DNA from: Halomonas chromatireducens
GTDB taxonomy: Bacteria > Pseudomonadota > Gammaproteobacteria > Pseudomonadales > Halomonadaceae
Direction of reading: 5' to 3'
Assembly (NCBI RefSeq): GCF_001545155.1
Contig: NZ_CP014226.1
Location: forward strand, 1,589,410-1,653,409
DNA length: 64,000 bases
The position numbers and the translations under genes were made by a program. Positions 24,721 to 35,388 of the stretch are shown one piece after another. Under the pieces are notes generated by a model. The model had not been told where the DNA came from. It ran no database searches and saw nothing but the letters and a program-made list of their open reading frames with translations. How positions within the stretch are numbered: the stretch's first letter is position 1; each line of letters begins with the position of its first letter.

Positions 24721-25593
24721 ATGAAACTGTCACTGTTCTTGCGCTACCTTGCGTCATTGTTTCTGGGCGGACTACTGCTGCTTGGCACGCAAGTGGCCGG
24801 TGCCCGTGAACTTGCCGCCGAACCTGAAGACATGGTCGAGGTCGAGATTGCTACCGTGGGCGTGGCCGGCTTTGGTGGGCCGCCGGTGGTGCTGTTACGC
24901 GAGCCGGGCACCCAGGATGTCATCCCAATTTTCATCGGTCCCAATGAGGCCGCTGCCATCCTGCACGGCCTGGGCGGCGAGCGCTCTCGGCGCCCAATGA
25001 CCCACGAGTTGCTCGGAGACGTCCTTTCAGGCATCGAAGTGACCCTGGAGCGGATCTATGTCGATGCTATTGTCGATCATACCTTCCTTGGGATGCTGGA
25101 GCTGCGCGTCGAGGGTTGGGATGAGCCGGTGCGAATCGACAGCAGGCCCAGCGATGCCATCGCTCTGGCGCTCTATGCGGGGGCAAGCATCCACGTGGCT
25201 CCCCAGGTGCTGGAGGCGGCGCGGCAGATTGAGTACGAAGGACTGGACGATCAAGTGGTGGCTGCGCTGGGTATCACGGTCACGCCGGCGGACGATGACT
25301 TGCGCGAAGCGCTAAGCCTGCCCGACCGGGAGGGCGTCTTGGTCAGCGATACACGCGGACCTGCCGCAGAGGCCGGTATGGAACCCGGTGCCTTGATACT
25401 CGAAGTGAACGGTGAGGTGCCGACCACGCCCATGCAGTTTCTTGAACTGGTACGCGACACCGCCCGGGGCGAAGATGCCCGGCTGCGCTACTGGCAGGAG
25501 GGGGAAGAGCACGAGATCGAGCTCTCCACCGATGTACCGCCACCACGTGCGGTGCCCCGCGAGCGACTGGAGGAGCCCGGTATCCAGGCTTGA
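24721..25593 (+). CDS. Exported bifunctional-nuclease (DUF151) domain with PDZ domain
   Basis: A 290-residue protein with a signal peptide (residues 1-28, FLRYLASLFLGGLLLLGTQV then AGA). A BFN/DUF151 domain follows (VEVEIATVGVAGFGGPPVVL, QDVIPIFIGPNEAAAILHGL, RRPMTHELLGDVLSGIEVTL, ERIYVDAIVDHTFLGMLELR, IDSRPSDAIALALYAGASIH; residues about 40-190). A PDZ domain comes last (GVLVSDTRGPAAEAGMEPGA, LILEVNGEVPTTPMQFLELV; residues about 205-275). BFN proteins were described as DNase/RNase in plants and bacteria; the PDZ fusion and export point to an envelope role, perhaps substrate or protease recognition. The start has GAGG 6 nt upstream. Divergent from the CoA-transferase gene. Confidence 0.9.
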   Translation: MKLSLFLRYLASLFLGGLLLLGTQVAGARELAAEPEDMVEVEIATVGVAGFGGPPVVLLREPGTQDVIPIFIGPNEAAAILHGLGGERSRRPMTHELLGDVLSGIEVTLERIYVDAIVDHTFLGMLELRVEGWDEPVRIDSRPSDAIALALYAGASIHVAPQVLEAARQIEYEGLDDQVVAALGITVTPADDDLREALSLPDREGVLVSDTRGPAAEAGMEPGALILEVNGEVPTTPMQFLELVRDTARGEDARLRYWQEGEEHEIELSTDVPPPRAVPRERLEEPGIQA

Positions 25594-25608
25594 TACGACA
25601 GCGTCAAC

Positions 25609-25640
25609 GGGCCGCCTCTGTGACCTGCACGTGGCGGCCC
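25609..25640. terminator. Candidate bidirectional terminator hairpin
   Basis: GGGCCGCC at 25609-25616 pairs perfectly with GGCGGCCC at 25633-25640 around a 16-nt loop. It lies between the convergent BFN-PDZ and tesB genes. No T-run follows on either side, so its terminator role rests on position and stem strength. Confidence 0.4.
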
Positions 25641-25654
25641 ACCTCAATGGCTGA

Positions 25655-27026
<1,372 letters not shown>

Positions 27027-27073
27027 CGTGCCAAGCCTGTCGTCATTGAGGCGTGAAGTTCAGGTCGGGATTC

Positions 27074-28540
27074 TCAACGAATAGGGGGCACGATATCGAA
27101 CAGCAGGCCATCGTCATCGGCGGCTTCGCCATTCAGGTCGTTGAGCTGTAGATACTGCTGCTGGCTGCGATCGACGTAGGTCAGGATCTCGTAATAGCGG
27201 CGGATATTGCGTACATAGATGACAGGCTCGCCCCCACGGGCATAGCCATGGCGGGTCTGGCTGTGCCATTCGCGTTTCTGCAGCAGAGGCAGGGCTTCGC
27301 GGACGTCCTTCCAGCGGTCGGGGTCGCCATAGAGCTGCTCGGTGATACGGCGGGCGTCGTAGAGGTGGCCCAGGCCGACATTGTAGGCGGCCATGGCCAT
27401 GAACAGCCTGTCCTCTCCCTGGATGGAGTCGGGCAAGCGATCCTTGATGTGTCGCAGGTAGCGCGCGCCGCCATCGATGCTCTGGGCCGGGTCCAGGCGG
27501 TCATCGACACCCATCTCGCCGGCGGTGGGCAGGGTCAGCATCATCAGTCCGCGGACGCCGGTGGGGGAGGTGGCTTCGGGGTCCCAGTGAGACTCCTGGT
27601 AGCCCAGGGCCGCCAGAAGCTTCCAGTCGAAGCCGGTGTTGCGGGCTGCCTCTCGAAACAGGGCCGTATAGTCGGGAAGACGCTCATGCAGGTGGGCGAT
27701 GAACACCCGGGCACCCACATATTCCAGGTAGTCGTCGTGACCAAAGTGGCGTTCGACCAGGTCGTCGAGAACCCCTTCGTGCTGCAACTGCTCGAGGAAT
27801 CGATTAGCCTCCTGCTGCAACCGCAGGCCGCCCAGGGCGGGAAAGGCCCAGGCCATGGAGAGCGGCTCGCCGATGGGAAAGCCACGCTCGACGCCGGGGA
27901 AGAAGATGCGGTTGATGCGGAACTGGTGGTCATAGACCACGGCCGCATCGAGATTGCCACTCTCCACGCGGCTGAGCAGTTCGGCAACTTCGACTTCCGG
28001 CGATTCACGCCAGCCAAGCTCGGGAAATTCTGCCTGCAGTTCGCGTAGCGCCTGGTCGGCGCCGGAGCCGCGGATGGTGCCGATTTCCAGGCCGGCCAGG
28101 CCTTCGGGGCTCTTGACCGGGGGCAAGCCGCGCCGATAGACCAGCACTGGCTGCAGATCGAACATAGCCCGGCTGAAGATCAGCCCTTCCAGGGTCGGAT
28201 CCAGGGGCAGCGTGGCGGCGCCCAGGTCCCCTTCCCGGCGCACGGTGTCGATCACGCTCATGATGTGGTGGCTGGCGTCCAGGGTGAGGCTGACCTCGAG
28301 GTGGTCGGCAAAGCGCCGCATCAGCTCGTACTCGAAGCCAGTCGGGCCATGGCGGCCTTCATAGTAGGTGGTAGGCGTGTTTCGGGTATGCACGCTGAGA
28401 AAATCCCGCTCACGCACGGCCTCGAGGAGGTCGTCTGGCGGGGTGAAGTGCCGGTAGGGTAGCAGGAACAGCATGACACCCAGCAGCAGGGCAGCAAGGC
28501 GCAGATGGTACTGCGCTTGTCGACTCATGGGTTTGGGCAT
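27074..28540 (-). CDS. mltF: Membrane-bound lytic murein transglycosylase F
   Basis: A 488-residue protein. An N-terminal membrane anchor ([20 protein letters not shown]) precedes a periplasmic solute-binding-like domain ([33 protein letters not shown], residues about 45-270). The C-terminal SLT lysozyme-fold domain has catalytic Glu in [20 protein letters not shown], then [20 protein letters not shown] and [18 protein letters not shown]. It cleaves peptidoglycan with 1,6-anhydro product formation; the substrate-binding-like domain binds cell-wall peptides. Divergent from purL as in E. coli. It converges on tadA with a 47-bp gap. Confidence 0.95.
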   Translation of the reverse strand: MPKPMSRQAQYHLRLAALLLGVMLFLLPYRHFTPPDDLLEAVRERDFLSVHTRNTPTTYYEGRHGPTGFEYELMRRFADHLEVSLTLDASHHIMSVIDTVRREGDLGAATLPLDPTLEGLIFSRAMFDLQPVLVYRRGLPPVKSPEGLAGLEIGTIRGSGADQALRELQAEFPELGWRESPEVEVAELLSRVESGNLDAAVVYDHQFRINRIFFPGVERGFPIGEPLSMAWAFPALGGLRLQQEANRFLEQLQHEGVLDDLVERHFGHDDYLEYVGARVFIAHLHERLPDYTALFREAARNTGFDWKLLAALGYQESHWDPEATSPTGVRGLMMLTLPTAGEMGVDDRLDPAQSIDGGARYLRHIKDRLPDSIQGEDRLFMAMAAYNVGLGHLYDARRITEQLYGDPDRWKDVREALPLLQKREWHSQTRHGYARGGEPVIYVRNIRRYYEILTYVDRSQQQYLQLNDLNGEAADDDGLLFDIVPPIR

Positions 28541-28696
28541 TTAGGCCACGATCGGCGATGAGGGCTTTACGATAACGTTACAAGCAGCCAGTGTCATCCG
28601 CCGGATTTCGTCCCGCCCCCGCTTTCCAGTATCATGTCGGCTTTCTGCGCCGCGTATGCGGCCCCTTCCTTCGCTTGCTTCAGAGGCTCCAAAGAC

Positions 28697-31615
28697 ATGC
28701 TCGAACTTCGAGGCGCGCCTGCCCTTTCCGCTTTCCGTCACGACAAGCTGCTGGCTGCCCTGCGCGCGCGGGTTCCCGAGGTCGAGTCCCTGCACGCTAC
28801 CTACGTGCATTTCGTCGATCATGATGGTGAGCTGTCCGACGATGAGCGACAGGTCCTCGACCGCCTGCTCGACTATGGCATCCAGAGTGAGGGCGCGAAT
28901 GATCTTGGCGCCGAGGGGCAGCTGTTTCTGGTGGTGCCGCGAATCGGCACCCAGTCGCCCTGGTCGTCCAAGGCCACCGATATCGTGCATAACTGCGGCC
29001 TGGCGAAGATCCGTCGCCTGGAGCGGGGGATCGCCTACCGTGTCGTGCTCAGGGCGCCGATGTCCGAGACCGCCTATTCCACCATCGTGGAGACCCTGCA
29101 CGACCGCATGACCGAGAACGTGCTGGCCGATGCATCCGATGCCGCCAGGCTCTTTGCCCATCATGAGCCGGCACCGCTGGGTCAGGTGAATGTTCTCGAA
29201 GGCGGCCGAGGCGCCCTGGAGGCGGCCAACGGCGAACTGGGACTGGCCCTGGCCGACGACGAGATCGACTACCTGCTGGCCGCTTTCCAGGAGCTGGCGC
29301 GCAACCCCACCGACGTCGAGCTGATGATGTTTGCCCAGGCGAACTCCGAGCATTGTCGCCACAAGATATTCAATGCCGACTGGGTGGTGGACGGCAAGGC
29401 GCAGCCGCACTCGCTGTTCAAGATGATCAAGAACACCTTCAATGCCTCGCCAAACGACATCCTCTCGGCCTACAGCGACAATGCTGCCGTGATCCGGGGC
29501 AGCGAGGCGGGGCGCTTCTTTCCAGCGCCGCTGACCGGCAAGGCTGCCGAGCGTGCCGTCTACGGCGCGCAGCACGAGCCGATTCACATCCTGATGAAGG
29601 TGGAAACGCACAACCATCCCACGGCCATCGCGCCCTATCCCGGGGCCGCTACCGGTGCCGGTGGCGAGATCCGTGACGAAGGCGCCACGGGCATCGGTGG
29701 CAAGCCCAAGGCGGGTCTCACCGGCTTTACCGTTTCCAACCTGCGCATCCCCGAGTTCGTGCAGCCCTGGGAAGCCTTCGATTACGGCAAGCCGGACCGG
29801 ATGCAGTCGGCGCTTTCGATCATGCTCGAGGGCCCCATCGGCGGCGCCTCCTTCAACAACGAGTTCGGGCGTCCCAACCTTGCCGGTTACTTCCGCACCT
29901 TCGAGCAGGATGCCATGGGCGCCGGGGGCATCGAGCGGAGTGTGGAAGCCAGCATCAACGGCATCGTGATTGCCGACGCCACCGAGGCCGACTGCCCCAT
30001 TACCTACGCCAATAGCGCCTTCCAGGTCATGACAGGCTACCGGGAGGAGGAGCTGATGGGGCGTAACTGCCGCTTCCTGCAGGGAGAGGAGACGGACCCC
30101 GAAACGGTGGCACTGCTGCGCTCTCGGTTGGCCGAGCAGCGTGAATGCCATGTCACGCTGCGGAACTATCGCAAGGATGGCAGCGCCTTCTGGAATGCCC
30201 TCTACGTGTCGCCGGTGCCCGATAGCGATGGTCGAGTGACCCACTTTGTCGGCGTGCTGAACGATGTCTCCGAACGCCAGGCTTATGAAGAGCGCCTGGC
30301 CCACAGTGCCAGCCACGACACCTTGACGGGCCTGGCCAACCGGGCGCTGCTGGAAGAACGATTGATTCACCATTTCGCCTTGTCGCAGCGCCAAGGTCAC
30401 ACCATGGCCGTCATGTTCGTGGACCTGGACGACTTCAAGCCGATCAATGATAGCCTGGGCCATGCCATAGGAGACCGAGTGCTGGTCGAGGTGGCCAGTC
30501 GACTGAGTAGCGTCATGCGCCCTGGCGACACCCTTGGGCGGCTGGGGGGGGACGAGTTCGTGGCATTGCTGCCCGCTACGCCCCATGACGTGCAGGCGCA
30601 AATGGCAAAGCGGTTACTCAAGCTCCTGGCAAGACCTTATCGCATCGAGCGCCATGAGCTGCACCTGTCGGCGAGTATCGGTATTGCTGTCAGCAGTGAC
30701 GCTGTCGAGCAGCCTATGGAGTTGATCCAGCAGGCGGATATGGCAATGTACAGGGCCAAGCAGCAGGGGCGTAATGCCTATCAGTGGTTCACTCACGAAA
30801 TCACCAGGCGCGTCAATGAGCGGCTGGTGATGCGCAACGAGCTCCAGGACGCCATTGACACGCAGCGGCTCCAGCTGTATTACCAGCCACTCTATGATCC
30901 GGCCCACCACATCGTCTCCGTGGAAGCCCTGCTTCGCTGGCCACATCCTGACCGGGGTTTTGTACCACCCAGTGAATTCATCCCCTTGGCGGAAGAGACC
31001 GGGCAGATCATGCCCATCAGCCGCTGGGTGCTCGAACGCGCCTGTCTCGACATGCGTCTGCTGGATACGCGAGGACTCGAAGGCCTCAAGGTAGCGGTCA
31101 ATCTCTCACCCATGCAGTTTCACCGTTCGGGGTTCCTCGAGACACTGAGGGAGACACTGGGGCGCCTATCCTTTCCGGCCAACCGGTTGGAGCTGGAGCT
31201 GACCGAAGGCGTACTCCTCAATGATGCGGAGGAGGCTGTCGAGATTCTTCACGCCCTGCGCAGCATGGGGGTCGAGGTTTCCATCGACGATTTTGGCACC
31301 GGCTTTTCCAGCCTCAATTACCTCAAGCACTTGCCCATCAGCAAGGTGAAGATTGATCGCAGCTTCGTCAGCGAAGTGATCGACAGTGCGGATGATGCCT
31401 CGATCGTGCAAGCCATCATTTCCATGGCTCACCACCTGGGCCTGCTGGTCGTGGCGGAAGGTATCGAAACCGATGAGCAGCATAGCCTGCTGAAGGAGTA
31501 TGGCTGTGAAATCTTCCAGGGCTTTCTGCTTGCCCGCCCCATGCCGCTGGCTCAGCTTGAGGCGCTCTTGAGAGCCGACAAGCGGACGAAGCCGGTTACC
31601 TCCGGAGGCGGCTGA
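28697..31615 (+). CDS. Chimera: PurL N-terminal third fused to LOV-GGDEF-EAL
   Basis: A continuous 972-codon frame. Residues 1 to about 413 are phosphoribosylformylglycinamidine synthase: the PurS-like N-domain, [58 protein letters not shown] and [20 protein letters not shown]. At about 29930-29940 it becomes a LOV domain (NGIVIADA; photoactive Cys458 in [20 protein letters not shown]), a GGDEF domain ([32 protein letters not shown], about residue 617) and an EAL domain (EALLRW from residue 743, [37 protein letters not shown]). PurL normally has about 1300 residues, so its second ATPase/FGAM lobe and glutaminase are missing. The start follows the purL start region divergent from mltF. Both catalytic signalling sites look intact. 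If real, it puts a light-sensing c-di-GMP enzyme under the purL promoter. Confidence 0.9.
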   Translation: MLELRGAPALSAFRHDKLLAALRARVPEVESLHATYVHFVDHDGELSDDERQVLDRLLDYGIQSEGANDLGAEGQLFLVVPRIGTQSPWSSKATDIVHNCGLAKIRRLERGIAYRVVLRAPMSETAYSTIVETLHDRMTENVLADASDAARLFAHHEPAPLGQVNVLEGGRGALEAANGELGLALADDEIDYLLAAFQELARNPTDVELMMFAQANSEHCRHKIFNADWVVDGKAQPHSLFKMIKNTFNASPNDILSAYSDNAAVIRGSEAGRFFPAPLTGKAAERAVYGAQHEPIHILMKVETHNHPTAIAPYPGAATGAGGEIRDEGATGIGGKPKAGLTGFTVSNLRIPEFVQPWEAFDYGKPDRMQSALSIMLEGPIGGASFNNEFGRPNLAGYFRTFEQDAMGAGGIERSVEASINGIVIADATEADCPITYANSAFQVMTGYREEELMGRNCRFLQGEETDPETVALLRSRLAEQRECHVTLRNYRKDGSAFWNALYVSPVPDSDGRVTHFVGVLNDVSERQAYEERLAHSASHDTLTGLANRALLEERLIHHFALSQRQGHTMAVMFVDLDDFKPINDSLGHAIGDRVLVEVASRLSSVMRPGDTLGRLGGDEFVALLPATPHDVQAQMAKRLLKLLARPYRIERHELHLSASIGIAVSSDAVEQPMELIQQADMAMYRAKQQGRNAYQWFTHEITRRVNERLVMRNELQDAIDTQRLQLYYQPLYDPAHHIVSVEALLRWPHPDRGFVPPSEFIPLAEETGQIMPISRWVLERACLDMRLLDTRGLEGLKVAVNLSPMQFHRSGFLETLRETLGRLSFPANRLELELTEGVLLNDAEEAVEILHALRSMGVEVSIDDFGTGFSSLNYLKHLPISKVKIDRSFVSEVIDSADDASIVQAIISMAHHLGLLVVAEGIETDEQHSLLKEYGCEIFQGFLLARPMPLAQLEALLRADKRTKPVTSGGG

Positions 31616-31679
31616 GTTCGGCCTTCCCGCATTGACCTGATCGCACGGGTCAGTAGAATCACGGACACGCTTTTCGTCG

Positions 31680-31724
31680 CCGGGACGACCCGGTGTACGA
31701 CCTCTTCATACCGGGGACGACCCC
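31680..31724 (+). promoter_or_regulatory. Guanidine-II (mini-ykkC) riboswitch upstream of gdx
   Basis: Two small hairpins each present an ACGA tetraloop, the hallmark (ACGR) of the mini-ykkC/guanidine-II class. P1 is CCGGG-ACGA-CCCGG at 31680-31693 and P2 is GGGG-ACGA-CCCC at 31713-31724, separated by a 19-nt linker. P2 ends 23 nt before the gdx start, consistent with control of ribosome access. The downstream gene is a guanidinium exporter, the commonest partner of this class. Ligand-bound loops pair through their CG dinucleotides. Confidence 0.88.
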
Positions 31725-31747
31725 ATTCCACCATGGAAGCGAAGCTC

Positions 31748-32062
31748 ATGGCGTGGATCATTCTCGTCGTTGCCGGTCTCCTCGAGGTGGCCTGGGCACT
31801 GGGCCTGAAGGCTTCCGAGGGTTTCTCCCGGCCGCTGCCCAGCGTTCTGACCATCATCGCCATGGTTGCCAGTTTCTACCTCCTCGCCCAGGCAATGAAA
31901 GTGCTGCCGGTAGGCACCGCCTATGCCATATGGGTGGGCATTGGCGCCGTGGGTACGGTAGTGCTTGGCATACTCCTCTATGGCGACAGCGCGTCACCAC
32001 TGCGCCTGCTCAGTCTGGTTCTGATCCTGGCGGGGCTGGTGGGGCTGAAGTTGGCCGGATAG
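31748..32062 (+). CDS. gdx: Guanidinium exporter, SMR family (Gdx/SugE)
   Basis: A 104-residue four-helix small multidrug resistance protein of the SugE/Gdx subgroup. It starts [20 protein letters not shown] with the essential Glu in LLEVAWA, then [40 protein letters not shown] and [20 protein letters not shown]. Gdx proteins exchange guanidinium for protons as antiparallel dimers. An ATG at 31733 is in frame but lacks a ribosome site; ATG 31748 is used as it matches family starts. The riboswitch at 31680-31724 supports the guanidinium assignment over multidrug transport. Confidence 0.93.
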   Translation: MAWIILVVAGLLEVAWALGLKASEGFSRPLPSVLTIIAMVASFYLLAQAMKVLPVGTAYAIWVGIGAVGTVVLGILLYGDSASPLRLLSLVLILAGLVGLKLAG

Positions 32063-32094
32063 GATGCAGTACAATGCACAAAAGTGAGGTATCC

Positions 32095-33135
32095 ATGTCA
32101 ATGCCGCCGCAAGGCCTACCCTCCGGCGAACTGCTCGACCAGCTGGCGCGGGCTGTGACCGACAACGATGACCTGGAAAGCCTGGTAAGGCCATTACTCG
32201 AGCTGCTGCAGGCCGTGACAGAGCTGGAATCCACTTACCTGACCACCATCGATCCGGATGAGCGTTTTCAGCACATCCAGTTTGCCTACAATCCCCATGG
32301 ACTGACGATTCCCGAAGGTCTTTCGGTGCCCTGGAGCGATACGCTCTGCAAGCGTGCGTTGGATGAAGGGCGTGCGTACACCGACACTGTCGCCGAATGC
32401 TGGGCCGATTCGGGTGCGGCCAGGCAACTGGGCCTGGTGACCTACCTCAGTGCCCCGGTCAGGGTGGGTGACAGTGAGCTGTATGGCACGTTATGCGGTG
32501 CCAGCGCCTCTCGTGTCGCGGTCACCGCCGAGGCAGAGCGGCTGCTGGGCCTGTTCGCGAACCTGATCGCCCGGCAGATCGAGCGTGATCGACTGCTGCA
32601 GAAACTGCGGCAGGAGAACTCGCTGTTCAGCAGCTATGCCCTCACCGACCCCTTGACCGGCATACCCAACCGACGTGCCCTCTACCATGAGCTTTCCCGA
32701 AGCCTGGCCAATGCGGCCCGCTATGGGGAGGCACTGTATATCGCCTTCATCGACCTCGATGGCTTCAAGGCCATCAATGACCAATATGGCCATGACGCGG
32801 GTGACAGGTTCCTGATCAGCATGACCTCCGTGCTGACCAAGGGACTGCGAACCGGCGATTACCTGGCCCGGACTGGTGGGGACGAATTCGTCTTTTTTGG
32901 TCTGGGCAGCAGAGCGGATACTGCGGACAAGGATGAGGATGTCTTGCACCACCGACTCGAAAGCCTGACCACCGGACGCTTTGATATCGGGTATCAGTCC
33001 ATCGAGTATCCGGGTGCCAGCGTCGGCTTGATACGGGCCGGGAACGGTGAGCGGGATATCGACGGGTTGCTGAAACGGGCCGATGCGGCAATGTATGTGG
33101 TAAAACGGGCTAGGCGGAGTAGAAGGCAGTTTTGA
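32095..33135 (+). CDS. GAF-GGDEF diguanylate cyclase
   Basis: A 346-residue soluble protein. A GAF domain (residues about 25-165: LLQAVTELESTYLTTIDPDE, VPWSDTLCKRALDEGRAYTD, TYLSAPVRVGDSELYGTLCG) is followed by a helical linker (RQIERDRLLQKLRQEN). A GGDEF domain follows (DPLTGIPNRRALYHELSRSL, FIDLDGFKAINDQYGHDAGD, ARTGGDEFVFFGL). The GGDEF motif is intact, so c-di-GMP synthesis is likely, controlled by an unknown GAF ligand. GAGG lies 5 nt before ATG 32095; an in-frame ATG at 32074 is possible. It begins 32 bp after gdx, so it may be co-transcribed. Confidence 0.9.
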   Translation: MSMPPQGLPSGELLDQLARAVTDNDDLESLVRPLLELLQAVTELESTYLTTIDPDERFQHIQFAYNPHGLTIPEGLSVPWSDTLCKRALDEGRAYTDTVAECWADSGAARQLGLVTYLSAPVRVGDSELYGTLCGASASRVAVTAEAERLLGLFANLIARQIERDRLLQKLRQENSLFSSYALTDPLTGIPNRRALYHELSRSLANAARYGEALYIAFIDLDGFKAINDQYGHDAGDRFLISMTSVLTKGLRTGDYLARTGGDEFVFFGLGSRADTADKDEDVLHHRLESLTTGRFDIGYQSIEYPGASVGLIRAGNGERDIDGLLKRADAAMYVVKRARRSRRQF

Positions 33136-33279
33136 ACCGTGTCGGTTTGCTTGGTGACTCCAATGGCAATGAGCGGACAGTGGGAGTGATTACGCTGGCA
33201 GCCGGTGGTGTTGCTTGGATATGCCAAGGGCTTCAGCCACACTGGCAGGGCAGGCATGGATGCGAGTCAAGGAGGACAT

Positions 33280-34599
33280 ATGAGACCCATCATTCGTCGC
33301 GGGCTGCTATGGGGCAGCCTCTATCTGGTATTGGCGCTACTACCACTCGGCATCGCGCTCATCGTCTTGCCCGAAGAAACCCGCGGTCTGCTCGGTGCCA
33401 CCGGCGTGATGTTCGGTCTGCTGGCGCTGGGGGTGTTCGGCATGCAGGTCGTCATCTCCGGTCGGCACCGCTGGTTTGCAGAGAGCATTGGCTTCGACAA
33501 TATCCTGCAGTTTCACCGCCAGACCGGGCTGCTGGCGCTGTGGCTGGTGGTGGCGCATCCGCTGCTGATTTTTGCCAGCGACCCGAGCTATATCGAGTTT
33601 CTTGACCCCCGCGACGATACCCTGCGCGCTCTGGCCCTGATCGGCTTGCTGATTGCCAGCGTGGTGCTGATCATCAGTTCACTATGGCGAGTGCAACTGG
33701 GGCTGTCCTACGAATGGTGGCGCCTGCTGCATGGTGGCCTGGCGCTATTCGTGATACTCGGCGGGTTAGGCCACGCGCTGATGGCCAGCCACTACACGGC
33801 CGGCTGGCTCACCGCCGGGCTGCTCGTTGTGGTCCTGATGGTGCCGGTATATCTACTGCTCGACTCCCGACTGATCCGCCTATGGCGATTGCGCAAGCGG
33901 CCCTGGCAGGTGGTCGACAATCAGCCAGCCCTGGGCGATGCCACCACTCTGACCCTGGAGGCCGAGGGTGACCATCGCTTCGACTTCAATGCCGGCCAGT
34001 TCTTCTGGATCACCCTCGGTGACTCACCGTTCTCGCTGCAGCAGCACCCCTTCTCGCTGGCATCGAGCGCCTGCAGCCCGGGACGGGTCGCTTTCACCGC
34101 CAAGAATCTCGGTGACTTCACCGCCACTCTGCCGGACGTGACTCCCGGCACCCGGGCCTTCATCGAGGGGCCTTACGGAGCATTCATCCCCAATGTGAGC
34201 AGCGCCTCCGGGGTGGTGATGCTAGCCGGTGGTATCGGCGTGACACCGATCCTGAGCATCCTGCGCACCTTCCGCGACCAGGGGGTGACCCTGCCGCTGT
34301 GGTTGATCTACGCCAACCCCAGTTGGGACGAGGCGACCTTTCGTGATGAGCTTGCCGAGCTGGAGGCCGAGTTGCCGCTGAAGGTTATCCACGTGCTCAG
34401 CGACCCGCCCGAGGGCTGGCAGGGCGAGACCGGCTACATCGACAAGGCGTTGCTGGAACGCTGCCTGCCGGAAGATGACGGCCAGCGCGAGTATTTCATC
34501 TGCGGGCCGGAGCCGATGATGAACGCAGCAGAGGGGGCACTGGTCGAGCTTGAAGTGCCTGCCACGCGGCTTACGTCCGATCGTTTCGACATCGTTTGA
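33280..34599 (+). CDS. Ferric-reductase-like transmembrane flavoprotein
   Basis: A 439-residue membrane oxidoreductase. Six to seven N-terminal hydrophobic segments (LLWGSLYLVLALLPLGIALI, LLGATGVMFGLLALGVFGMQ, LLALWLVVAHPLLIFASDPS, LHGGLALFVILGGLGHALMA) carry His residues suited to haem (FHRQTGLLALW, AHPLL, LHGG, GHAL). The C-terminal half is an FAD/NAD(P)H reductase module (FNAGQFFWITLG, QQHPFSLASS, MLAGGIGVTPILSILRTFRD, YFICGPEPMMNAAEGALV). It probably moves electrons from NAD(P)H across the inner membrane to ferric iron or a quinone-like acceptor. The start has AAGGAGG. A 32-residue membrane protein follows after 11 bp. Confidence 0.9.
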   Translation: MRPIIRRGLLWGSLYLVLALLPLGIALIVLPEETRGLLGATGVMFGLLALGVFGMQVVISGRHRWFAESIGFDNILQFHRQTGLLALWLVVAHPLLIFASDPSYIEFLDPRDDTLRALALIGLLIASVVLIISSLWRVQLGLSYEWWRLLHGGLALFVILGGLGHALMASHYTAGWLTAGLLVVVLMVPVYLLLDSRLIRLWRLRKRPWQVVDNQPALGDATTLTLEAEGDHRFDFNAGQFFWITLGDSPFSLQQHPFSLASSACSPGRVAFTAKNLGDFTATLPDVTPGTRAFIEGPYGAFIPNVSSASGVVMLAGGIGVTPILSILRTFRDQGVTLPLWLIYANPSWDEATFRDELAELEAELPLKVIHVLSDPPEGWQGETGYIDKALLERCLPEDDGQREYFICGPEPMMNAAEGALVELEVPATRLTSDRFDIV

Positions 34600-34610
34600 G
34601 GAGGCTGATC

Positions 34611-34709
34611 ATGATCATGCTGCATCAATATGTCCGCTACGCCGGCAACCTGGCCGGTATCGTTCTGGTAGGGGTAGCCGTTGCGGTTGCCGTGATGGTG
34701 GTCCGATGA
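34611..34709 (+). CDS. 32-residue membrane microprotein downstream of the reductase
   Basis: ATG 34611 follows GAGGAGG (6 nt spacing) and reads a short polar start (MIMLHQYVRYAG) then one hydrophobic span (LAGIVLVGVAVAVAVMVV) ending in Arg and a TGA at 34707-34709. The 11-bp spacing to the reductase stop and the strong ribosome site suggest a real accessory subunit. No family is recognised. It could stabilise the reductase, by analogy with small subunits of oxidases; that is inference. Confidence 0.55.
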   Translation: MIMLHQYVRYAGNLAGIVLVGVAVAVAVMVVR

Positions 34710-34719
34710 CAGAGCGTCA

Positions 34720-35388
34720 TCAGCTGTAGAAGCGCGTAAAGGACTCAAGCCCTTCACGCTCGGGTGCGAAGCCGTTCTCCGGTGCGTTGGGATCGGCATG
34801 GCCGAGTGCCAGCGCACACAGCACCAGCTCGCTGTCGTCCAGCGTCAGCTGCTCGCGAATCACGCGGTGATAGGGGGCGATGGCGGCCTGGGCACAGCTG
34901 TGCAGGCCCTGACCGCGGGCGGCCAGCATCAGGCTTTGCAGGAACATGCCGCAGTCCATGAAACTGCCGGTATCCAGGCGCCGGTCGAGGGTCAGGATCA
35001 TCGCTACCGGGGCATCGAAGAAGGCATAGTTGCGCCTCGCCTGGGCCAGGCGCTTGTCGCGCTCCTCCCGTTGGATACCCAGTGTCTCGTAAAGGCCGTA
35101 TCCGCAGCGCCGGCGCCGGCTAATATATGGCTCGAACCATTCACGCGGGTAGTAGACGTATTCGGCCTGGTGCTGGCCGGGCTCCCCATCAAAGGCTGCC
35201 TCAAGCGCATTGCGCAGTGCCGCCAGCGGCTCGCCGGTGACCACATGTATCTGCCAAGGCTGGATGTTGCTGCCGCTGGGGGCCTGTCTCGCCACGTTCA
35301 GCAGATGCTTTAGCGTCTCTCGCGGCACGGGGGTGGGCAGGAAGCGACGCACCGATCGTCGCGACATAATGGCATCGTCTACATGCAT
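34720..35388 (-). CDS. Nitroreductase-family flavoprotein
   Basis: A 222-residue FMN-dependent nitroreductase: MHVDDAIMSRRSVRRFLPTP, RQAPSGSNIQPWQIHVVTG, FDAPVAMILTLDRRLDTGSF, MDCGMFLQSLMLAARGQGLH and the C-terminal LVLCALALGHADPNAPENGF. The SRRSxRxF start and APSGSNxQPW motif bind FMN. Probable substrates are nitroaromatics or quinones with NAD(P)H. The start at ATG 35388 has GAGG 8 nt upstream; a GTG at 35397 is the alternative. It converges on the reductase/microprotein transcript. Confidence 0.92.
   Translation of the reverse strand: MHVDDAIMSRRSVRRFLPTPVPRETLKHLLNVARQAPSGSNIQPWQIHVVTGEPLAALRNALEAAFDGEPGQHQAEYVYYPREWFEPYISRRRRCGYGLYETLGIQREERDKRLAQARRNYAFFDAPVAMILTLDRRLDTGSFMDCGMFLQSLMLAARGQGLHSCAQAAIAPYHRVIREQLTLDDSELVLCALALGHADPNAPENGFAPEREGLESFTRFYS

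Noticed and set aside
28541..30601. 686-codon open frame on the minus strand
   Set aside because: It is antisense to the purL-LOV chimera, without ribosome site or recognisable domain. Its continuity across the joint is a by-product of codon bias.
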